Part shown: in pieces, positions 6,940 to 11,503 of the stretch
Layout: each line of letters opens with the position of its first letter
Numbering within the stretch: position 1 is the stretch's first letter
NCBI GenBank assembly: GCA_009785545.1
Contig: WQWD01000048.1
Coordinates: 1 to 11,503 of the forward strand
Direction of reading: 5' to 3'
Source of the DNA: Treponema sp.
GTDB lineage: Bacteria > Spirochaetota > Spirochaetia > Treponematales > Breznakiellaceae
Length of the DNA: 11,503 bases
Made by a program: the position numbers and the translations under genes
The notes under the pieces: generated by a model
The model's database searches: none
The model's input: only the letters and a program-made list of their open reading frames with translations
What the model was told of the DNA's origin: nothing

Positions 6940-7287
6940 TTACCCAATCCAGCCAGCCCAAACGTTAGATTGATAACCCACAGTAGCCATTTTTCCATTT
7001 CTTACAATCGGTGTGTTAAACATCGCAGGGTTAGCCAAAAGCCGTTCTTCAACATCACTTTCACTTGATAAATATGCAATATGCTGGTTTACAAATTCTT
7101 TTGACTTTTTGTTGATTAAGTCTTCCATGCTGCCGCCTACAGCAATTTTTATACTTTGATATTCACCTTTGCTAATTCCGTATTTAGCAATGTCAATAAA
7201 TTGAAATTTTATATTTCGCTCTTTAAAAAAACGCTCGGCTTTCTTGGTATCAGAGCATTTCTGCTTTCCAAATATCTGGATATTCAT
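6940..7287 (-). CDS. ArsC/Spx-like thioredoxin-fold protein
   Basis: A 115-residue protein of the arsenate reductase-like (ArsC/Spx/YffB) family, thioredoxin fold, cytosolic. The first strand and active-site loop read IFGKQKCSDTKKAERFFKER: a single Cys at residue 11, with Thr in the place of a second Cys (CxxT). It is the only Cys in the protein. The C-terminal PIVRNGKMATVGY matches the conserved cis-Pro and strand region of the family. Many members of this branch have no proven arsenate activity, so thiol-redox or glutathione-type chemistry is equally possible. No ars operon or metalloregulator lies beside it, so it is not called arsC. No clear ribosome-binding site precedes the ATG at 7287. 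A TATAGT on the minus strand about 10 nt upstream might be a -10 box and would leave a very short leader. Confidence 0.82.
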   Translation of the reverse strand: MNIQIFGKQKCSDTKKAERFFKERNIKFQFIDIAKYGISKGEYQSIKIAVGGSMEDLINKKSKEFVNQHIAYLSSESDVEERLLANPAMFNTPIVRNGKMATVGYQSNVWAGWIG

Positions 7288-7320
7288 AAGCTGATACTAC
7301 ACTATAAATAAAGGAAAGTC

Positions 7321-7349
7321 TTCCCCTGTTTTCACAAAACAATTGGGAA
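7321..7349. other. Bulged hairpin in a 126-nt spacer
   Basis: TTCCC / GGGAA (7321-7325, 7345-7349) and TGTTTT / AAAACA (7327-7332, 7336-7341) pair with a 1-against-3-nt internal loop and a 3-nt tip. It lies between the small lipoprotein gene and the ArsC-like gene, both on the minus strand. It has no T-run in that direction, so it is at best a weak terminator or a leader structure. Confidence 0.35.
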
Positions 7350-7413
7350 AATCATCATAGCTCTTAACAACCTAATTGAAACGCCGCCCAAAACCAATAA
7401 TAAAATTAATTGA

Positions 7414-7854
7414 CTATAGTTGATACGGTACAGTAGTCGTAAAATCAGTTCTTGCAACAACAACCCCATTTTCAAAAACTCTCAACCGTACTTCCACATA
7501 TAATTCGTTTTGATTTAACCTGTTAAAATTCATTGAAATTCTTTGAGCTTTCATTGTTTCAAATGCTACAAAATGATTACGTATTGCCAGATTATAACTC
7601 TTTATATCCATGACATCATTATCATTATTCAAAAATAAACTTGTATCAATATCTACCCCAAATCTAGTTTTCACTTGGTCAACAACAGGCTGTATTGGCA
7701 ATGAAGCAAATATTTCTGTGGCTTCTCTTTCGCTTTCGTCAAATAAAGTCATATAGAACACAGAATTTAAGCTAAAAGTATTTGTTGACAACTCATTAAA
7801 TCTGATAGATTTTACCCCTGCACAACCAACCATAAAAAAAAGAACACAGACCAA
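7414..7854 (-). CDS. Small lipoprotein, start uncertain
   Basis: An unrecognised 146-residue protein with a hydrophobic N-terminus ending in FMVGCAG, a good lipobox, so the mature form would be a lipid-anchored protein of about 135 residues. The rest is mixed helix and strand, ending in a strand-rich part (LYVEVRLRVFENGVVVARTDFTT) typical of small periplasmic or outer-membrane lipoproteins. The only start in this frame is a TTG at 7854, which gives a signal peptide with no basic residue and no ribosome-binding site. The frame stays open upstream to 7957 without any ATG or GTG. In the next frame an ATG at 7903 encodes MFCYWFKSAPLRTRIV, a proper basic n-region. Removing one T from the five-T run (minus strand, 7853-7857) would join it to the lipobox. 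The gene may therefore be frameshifted. Confidence 0.62.
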   Translation of the reverse strand: MVCVLFFMVGCAGVKSIRFNELSTNTFSLNSVFYMTLFDESEREATEIFASLPIQPVVDQVKTRFGVDIDTSLFLNNDNDVMDIKSYNLAIRNHFVAFETMKAQRISMNFNRLNQNELYVEVRLRVFENGVVVARTDFTTTVPYQL

Positions 7855-8118
7855 AAACGATACGAGTACGAAGAGGCGCTGATTTAAACCAGTAGCAAAA
7901 CATGGTAGACATTTTAGTAATATTTGAGATGGAATAAACTGGGCGAAACTGATAAGCTATACGAATAGTCTTGACGTACTTGAAAATGCCGAATGCAGAG
8001 ATTGCGTGTACTTCCCATGCATTACAAAGGTTTCTAGTTAGAAACATAGGAATTTCTACAATGAAAGCACTTTTTAAAAGAAACGGGAGAATAACAATTT
8101 TAACTATAAGGAGTAGTT
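7855..8118. other. Divergent intergenic region
   Basis: About 260 nt between divergent lipoprotein genes. It holds the probable displaced N-terminus of the minus-strand lipoprotein (7855-7912), a perfect 6-bp hairpin GTTTCT-AGTT-AGAAAC at 8030-8045, and the ribosome-binding site of the next gene. TTGACG at 7971-7976 resembles a -35 box but no good -10 follows at 16-18 nt. Nothing else is evident. Confidence 0.45.
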
Positions 8119-9222
8119 ATGAAACAACATCGAAAAATATCAGTTAGTAAAAAAGTTTTTTTTCTCGCTTTCGCAACACTAATAATTGCAGTGTTATGCG
8201 TCGGCTGTTCATCTGAAACTGCTAAATCAACAGGGCAGATTTTTCTGTATGGGGAAGCGCATGGCGTTCCGAGAATAATGGACAGGCAACTGGAAATTTG
8301 GTACGACTATTATCACAATCATAATATGCGGCATTTATTTATTGAATTTGCTTATTTTACGGCTGAATTTTTGAATATATGGATGAAGTCGGACAATGAC
8401 GATATATTGTATGAATTGTTTGATGATTGGGTCGGTACTGTCGCACATCACCCTCATAAATTAGTATTTTACAAGACAATAAAAAGAGAGTTTCCCGAAA
8501 CAATTTTTCATGGCATAGATATTGGACATCAATATTGGTCTACAGGTCAACGTTTTTTGCAGTATCTCCGAGGCAGCAATAAACAAGGGACAGTACGGTA
8601 TTTGCTGACGCTGGAAGCTATTGAGCAAGGAGAGTTTTTTTACAAGACTCGTGAATTTGGACAAGTTGACTGGGAATATCGTGTAATCAAAATGACAGAG
8701 AATTTTATCCGTGAATTTGATCAATTAGATGGTCAGAATGTTATGGGAATATTCGGCGCAAGACACACTAGATTTGGTTTTATGGAAGCGCTTGGGCTTT
8801 ATGATGTTCCAACTATGGCAGAGCGTTTGAGAGAGCGTTATGGCGATTCTTTACATACAACAGATTTGTTCTTGTTGCGTTTGCAACTTTACCCAATAAG
8901 AGTAGATATAATTAACATAAACAATGTAGACTACGAAGCCTCATATTTTGGCACGGATTTAACCTCATTCTCAACTGTAATCGGAGATGTCGTGTCGAGG
9001 AGTTTTTGGCGTTTGGAAAACGCTTATGATGATTTTAGAAATAAGCCGACAAATGAATATTGGCTTCCTTTTGACAACTATCCAATGGTGATAGAACTAA
9101 ATCAAGTTTTTATTGTGGACATTGTATTTACAAATGATTCTATTTTAAGGCACTTTTATCGTTCTATCGAAGGTGCATATTGGCAAGGCAGACCTATAAC
9201 AACAGGGTTTAATGTAGACTAA
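8119..9222 (+). CDS. ChaN/EreA-like (Tiki-fold) lipoprotein
   Basis: A 367-residue lipoprotein. The n-region is basic (KQHRKISVSKK), followed by a hydrophobic core and VGC at residue 30. The mature part starts with IFLYGEAHG (E46, H48), then has FIEFAYF (E76), FHGIDIGHQY (H131, D134, H137) and MGIFGARHTRFG (H216). A GExH-type motif, an acidic residue after the next strand, and a late G-x-x-H are the signature of the ChaN / erythromycin-esterase / TraB-Tiki superfamily, whose members include metal-dependent hydrolases and a haem-binding protein. Which activity applies here is unknown. About 150 C-terminal residues after H216 show no known motif. AGGAG lies before the ATG with normal spacing. 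It is a single-gene unit followed by a palindromic element. Superfamily assignment is by motif only. Confidence 0.72.
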   Translation: MKQHRKISVSKKVFFLAFATLIIAVLCVGCSSETAKSTGQIFLYGEAHGVPRIMDRQLEIWYDYYHNHNMRHLFIEFAYFTAEFLNIWMKSDNDDILYELFDDWVGTVAHHPHKLVFYKTIKREFPETIFHGIDIGHQYWSTGQRFLQYLRGSNKQGTVRYLLTLEAIEQGEFFYKTREFGQVDWEYRVIKMTENFIREFDQLDGQNVMGIFGARHTRFGFMEALGLYDVPTMAERLRERYGDSLHTTDLFLLRLQLYPIRVDIININNVDYEASYFGTDLTSFSTVIGDVVSRSFWRLENAYDDFRNKPTNEYWLPFDNYPMVIELNQVFIVDIVFTNDSILRHFYRSIEGAYWQGRPITTGFNVD

Positions 9223-9241
9223 AATCAAAGAAACAGGAAAA

Positions 9242-9362
9242 TGAGCCTGTCCCAAAACTCGGTCAGTTTTGAGACAGGCTTCCGAAAAAGCGTCATAAAT
9301 GCCACTTTTTCATTTAAATCTAAGGAAGCTGTCCCAAAAACTGAAGTTTTGGGACAGCCTCA
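9242..9362. repeat. Palindromic element with four related arms
   Basis: Four copies of a 16-17-nt arm (AGCCTGTCCCAAAACT type) occur in alternating orientation: 9244-9259, 9265-9280, 9327-9342 and 9345-9360. The first two form one hairpin with a 5-nt loop and one mismatch. The last two form another with a 2-nt loop and a bulged A. The outer ends 9242-9259 and 9345-9362 match as inverted repeats at 17 of 18. The centre GAAAAAG...CTTTTTC (9285-9312) is itself an imperfect palindrome. The arm resembles terminal repeats of some transposons, so a MITE-like element is likely. It sits between the ChaN-like gene and thioredoxin. Confidence 0.7.
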
Positions 9363-9466
9363 AATAACAATTTTTATTCGTGCGGAGGGAGTTAATCCCC
9401 CTATTTGCTTCCCAAACCCCGCCGCACCCACTTGTCAAATCCCGTTCAATATATCAAAATACTTTT

Positions 9467-9473
9467 GGGAGGA
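9467..9473 (+). promoter_or_regulatory. Strong ribosome-binding site fixing the GTG start
   Basis: GGGAGGA lies five bases before GTG 9479. It decides the thioredoxin start: the open frame extends to an ATG at 9380, but the 33 extra residues are unlike any thioredoxin and have no such site. Confidence 0.75.
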
Positions 9474-9478
9474 ATATT

Positions 9479-9796
9479 GTGAGCATAGAAATAACAACTG
9501 ACAATTTCAACACTGAAGTGATTCAATCGCCGTTACCAGTACTCTTGGATTTTTGGGCGTCATGGTGCGGTCCGTGCAGGATGATAGCTCCTGTAATTGA
9601 CCAAATAGCCGAGGAATATTCCGGGCAGGTAAAGGTTGGCAAAATCAATATCGATGATAATGCGGCTCTTGCCGAACAGCATGGGATTGTTTCGATTCCC
9701 ACACTGATCGTTTACAAGAGCGGTGAGATTATGGCTCAAAAAAACGGAGCCGCTTCAAAATACGATATCGAGGCAATGTTTAAAAACTTAATCTGA
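9479..9796 (+). CDS. trxA: Thioredoxin
   Basis: A 105-residue cytosolic thioredoxin, the normal length for the family. It reduces protein disulfides and is recharged by thioredoxin reductase, which is not in this window. The active site WCGPC is at residues 29-33, with the buried Asp at 24 (LLDFWA), the cis-proline at 74 (SIPTL) and the conserved Gly at 90 (NGA). Start is GTG at 9479, chosen for the strong ribosome-binding site and the fit to family length. It stands alone, 30 nt from the convergent lamin-tail lipoprotein gene. The palindromic element just upstream (9242-9362) separates it from the preceding gene, so it probably has its own promoter within 9363-9466, which I could not place. 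Confidence 0.96.
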   Translation: MSIEITTDNFNTEVIQSPLPVLLDFWASWCGPCRMIAPVIDQIAEEYSGQVKVGKINIDDNAALAEQHGIVSIPTLIVYKSGEIMAQKNGAASKYDIEAMFKNLI

Positions 9797-9826
9797 ACAA
9801 AGAGCCAGTTATTTGTTTAGTGATCT

Positions 9827-10837
9827 TCATTGACTCGAGTGTCTTCCGGGATTATTTGGTCTTCCTGCTGTAACGCCGCTTGTGACGGTAATGTACCAGT
9901 CCGCATTTGTGCCTGTATTTGGAGCTGTTTCGTCACGGTTTATCGTGCGGGTATTTGTGGTTCCTGTGGTTCTGACTGCGTCGGCAGGAGTCGGGATATT
10001 TCCGTCTATTGATTTCCACGCACCTTGATTAAACAAAAATATTGCGGCTTCCGCAAAGTAGTCTCTTGCCCACCAAGTTGCCGGTTCGCCGGATAACATT
10101 ACTGCGCTGAGTACGTTGTCATCCTGATCCAGCACATAAACTACGGAAGCTTCTCTGTGGATTCTTTTTGTGTTTCCCGGTATCCAGAAATCCCACGCTT
10201 CGGGCGAAGAGTCCCTGCCGCCGGATTCGTCTTTTCTGCCGTTGTATTCATCTCTGGCGGAATCTTCTACTGTTCTCAAATGAAGCGTTACATAATCGTC
10301 TTTTTTTACCTCTACAGGTCTAAACTCATAAATTGTCAATCTTGAGGCGTTGGTATTTCCCAATATGAAAACTCTCATTCCTCCCAAGTTGCCGTCTGAT
10401 CGGATTTTGAATTCGATGAATTCAGTTCTTGGGTTAGAGTGTTCTGTGCGTATCTCGTTTATCACAAGCTCAGGCATTCTGTTATTTCTGGAACGGAAAG
10501 ATACTAATACATTGATTGTGTTTCTTTTTTCGTCTTCCGCCAGAATATTGGCCGTTACCAGTATCCCGGGTTTCGCCGCCTCTTCCAGTTTGATTTTGAC
10601 TGTGCTGCCGTCTTCGATTGAAGCGATTTTTAAAGACGGCTCAAAATTTAAGCTTTTGATTATTACCGGTCTGGAAAACTCAAATTCGATTTTGTTTTCA
10701 GAAACCGTTTTTGAGCCAAGATAGAGCAGTGCCTGCGAGCTGCCTCCCAGCATTGTGGAGATTCCTGAATCTCCTGTTGTGCAAGAACCAAGCGTGATTG
10801 CGCAGATTCCGATCAACAAAAAATAGTTTTTTTTCAT
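9827..10837 (-). CDS. Lamin-tail-domain lipoprotein
   Basis: A 336-residue lipoprotein. The signal peptide MKKNYFLLIGICAITLGSC has a good lipobox (LGSC, lipidated Cys 19). Residues about 38-115 form a strand-rich domain (KIEFEFSRPVIIKSLNF...) like bacterial Ig-like modules. Residues about 122-260 match the lamin-tail (LTD) pattern: PELVINEIRTEH, TEFIEFKI, then GGMRVFILGNT. In bacteria, LTD domains occur in secreted or surface proteins, often with nucleases or adhesins; none is fused here. The C-terminus (DWYITVTSGVTAGRPN) closes the domain as in other LTD proteins. A GAGGA lies five bases before the ATG at 10837. Envelope location is well supported; molecular role is unknown. It is divergent from the foldase gene at 11004. 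Confidence 0.82.
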   Translation of the reverse strand: MKKNYFLLIGICAITLGSCTTGDSGISTMLGGSSQALLYLGSKTVSENKIEFEFSRPVIIKSLNFEPSLKIASIEDGSTVKIKLEEAAKPGILVTANILAEDEKRNTINVLVSFRSRNNRMPELVINEIRTEHSNPRTEFIEFKIRSDGNLGGMRVFILGNTNASRLTIYEFRPVEVKKDDYVTLHLRTVEDSARDEYNGRKDESGGRDSSPEAWDFWIPGNTKRIHREASVVYVLDQDDNVLSAVMLSGEPATWWARDYFAEAAIFLFNQGAWKSIDGNIPTPADAVRTTGTTNTRTINRDETAPNTGTNADWYITVTSGVTAGRPNNPGRHSSQ

Positions 10838-11003
10838 AAATTCCTCGTACTTGCAGCCGGAAGGCCAATTTGATGTTTTGCCTCCGGCCGTGTTTATAAA
10901 TGAAACAACGTTTCACAATATATACGGGGTAGATATGCGTGGTGCTTGACCGAAAACAAAAAAAAATGCAAAATAATCAAAAGAATAAAAATCGAGGTAT
11001 TTT
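10838..11003. promoter_or_regulatory. Divergent promoter region
   Basis: A 166-nt region between two divergent envelope genes. It has a bulged hairpin GCCGGAAGGC / GCCTCCGGC (10856-10865, 10880-10888) in the leader of the lamin-tail gene, and a perfect 6-bp palindrome TGAAAC-AAC-GTTTCA at 10901-10915. On the minus strand TATAAA (10893-10898) could be a -10 box, with TTGTGA upstream at a short 14-nt spacing across the palindrome. The palindrome may be an operator shared by both genes; this is speculative. Confidence 0.4.
10946..10974 (+). promoter_or_regulatory. Possible sigma-70 promoter of the foldase gene
   Basis: TTGACC at 10946-10951 is followed after 17 nt by CAAAAT (10969-10974), which matches the -10 consensus at four of six positions. 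An A-rich spacer lies between them. The leader would be about 22 nt, with GAGGT at 10994-10998 as ribosome-binding site. Confidence 0.45.
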
Positions 11004-11503
11004 ATGGCAAAAAAAGATAATAAATCGCACGCTCAGGGGAAAGATTCAGGAACTTCTGAAATCTCCAAGAAATTCAAGCAGAGTCCCGGACTTTACATAG
11101 GTTCTGTTGTCATTCTTGTTTTAGTTGTCGTAACCTTTTTAGGCGGTGATTTGCTTCAGGGCAGGACTCCCGGGCATGGCGGAGATTGGACTTTTGGTCA
11201 CTATAACAATGTTCCAATATCATTTGTTCCCGGTAATATGTTTCATCAATATCATGATCAAGTAGAAAATTGGTTTAGAGGGCAAGGTCATTCTCTTGAT
11301 AGTCCCCATATTCAAGCCCAAATTTGGCGGCAGGCTTTCGAAATGGCTGCGGTGCATACTGCGATTCTGAATATAATGAACAGATCCAATTACGCAGTGC
11401 CTGAAAGAACGGTAAACAGGATTTTTACTCAATTGCCTCATTTTCAGCACAATGGTCTTTTTTCTCCCGCATTGCACAACCAAATGCCGGCGCAAAGACG
11501 AAA
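11004..11503 (+). CDS. SurA/PpiD-like peptidyl-prolyl isomerase, N-terminal part
   Basis: Only the first 166 codons are in the window; the gene runs off the end. The N-terminus is a charged cytoplasmic tail (MAKKDNKSHAQGKDSG), followed by one membrane helix at about residues 29-47 (LYIGSVVILVLVVVTFLGG). A periplasmic helical part then begins with WTFGHYNNVPISFVPGNMF. The order tail, single helix, short strand (F-G-x-Y-N-x-x-P-I) and long helices is that of the SurA N-terminal / PpiD chaperone domain, which helps fold exported proteins. A parvulin (rotamase) domain would be expected downstream of 11503 but cannot be seen. GAGGT lies before the ATG. A foldase next to envelope lipoproteins makes sense functionally. 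Confidence 0.72.
   Translation, partial: MAKKDNKSHAQGKDSGTSEISKKFKQSPGLYIGSVVILVLVVVTFLGGDLLQGRTPGHGGDWTFGHYNNVPISFVPGNMFHQYHDQVENWFRGQGHSLDSPHIQAQIWRQAFEMAAVHTAILNIMNRSNYAVPERTVNRIFTQLPHFQHNGLFSPALHNQMPAQRR

Noticed and set aside
6677..6973. 98-codon plus-strand open frame in the GC-rich patch
   Set aside because: No ribosome-binding site, no recognisable domain, and it overlaps the 3' end of the ArsC-like gene on the other strand. High GC alone makes long open frames likely.
6675..6998. 107-codon minus-strand open frame in the same patch
   Set aside because: It overlaps the ArsC-like gene in another frame and has an unlikely composition rich in Cys, Arg and Leu. It is better explained as a non-coding repeat.
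7796..8047. 83-codon minus-strand open frame as a separate gene
   Set aside because: No ribosome-binding site and no domain. Only its part from about 7912 to 7853 is of interest, as the likely displaced N-terminus of the small lipoprotein.
8061..8147. 28-codon possible leader peptide with AGGAA upstream
   Set aside because: It overlaps the lipoprotein start in another frame and has no repeated regulatory codons or attenuator structure. Chance is the simpler reading.
9432..9460. TTGTCA-17-CAAAAT as the thioredoxin promoter
   Set aside because: Transcription from it would start at or inside the ribosome-binding site, leaving almost no leader, so it is not listed as a feature.
9380..9478. N-terminal extension of thioredoxin from an upstream ATG
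   Set aside because: The 33 extra residues do not look like a signal peptide or thioredoxin, and the strong GGGAGGA before GTG 9479 marks the start.
9241..9501. 86-codon open frame starting in the four-arm palindrome
   Set aside because: Its sequence is a translation of the inverted repeats and it runs into the thioredoxin start in another frame.
1..11503. CRISPR arrays, tRNA or rRNA genes, and complete transposase genes
   Set aside because: Read for on both strands. No regularly spaced repeats, cloverleaf-like sequences or transposase motifs were recognised by eye.

Overview
The window looks like chromosomal DNA of a host-associated spirochaete, most likely a gut Treponema or close relative. 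The reasons are the number of lipoproteins with relaxed spirochaetal lipoboxes, a secreted beta-repeat protein with GGSITGN repeats, a lamin-tail-domain lipoprotein divergent from a membrane-anchored SurA-type foldase, and a very large fused 2-hydroxyacyl-CoA dehydratase activase of the kind found in anaerobes. This is inferred from protein character only; no rRNA or tRNA marker is present.

Layout. 20-1111 (+): GC-rich secreted lipoprotein with beta-helix-type repeats, ending in two tandem hairpins. 1267-5649 (-): a 1460-residue activase with two ASKHA ATPase domains, a DUF2229-like cysteine-rich part and an HgdB-like C-terminal part. 5650-6105: no gene, but nested inverted repeats, including a 36-bp perfect pair around a 232-bp element. 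6106-6629 (-): a two-gene toxin-antitoxin-like cassette with a 4-nt overlap and a palindromic operator candidate upstream. 6630-6939: a GC-rich patch that folds into a long imperfect hairpin. 6940-7287 (-): ArsC/Spx-like thioredoxin-fold protein. 7414-7854 (-): small lipoprotein whose signal peptide may be broken by a one-base slip. 8119-9222 (+): lipoprotein resembling the ChaN/EreA/TraB (Tiki) fold. 9242-9362: a palindromic element with four copies of one arm. 9479-9796 (+): thioredoxin with a GTG start. 9827-10837 (-): lamin-tail-domain lipoprotein. 11004 to the window end (+): N-terminal part of a SurA/PpiD-like foldase.

How the parts fit. The window is a mosaic of short transcription units with frequent strand switches, not one pathway. 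A cell-envelope theme runs through it: four lipoproteins plus one membrane-anchored foldase. Two thiol-fold proteins (ArsC-like and thioredoxin) are present but not linked in an operon. The activase has no separate dehydratase genes beside it here.

The least explained parts are three structured non-coding elements (5738-5969, 6724-6853, 9242-9362). They are unrelated to each other by eye and all lie between genes. They look like small non-autonomous repeats or structured RNAs; genome-wide copy counts would decide. I did not find a clear new multi-gene system. The closest is the toxin-antitoxin-like pair flanked by two of these elements.
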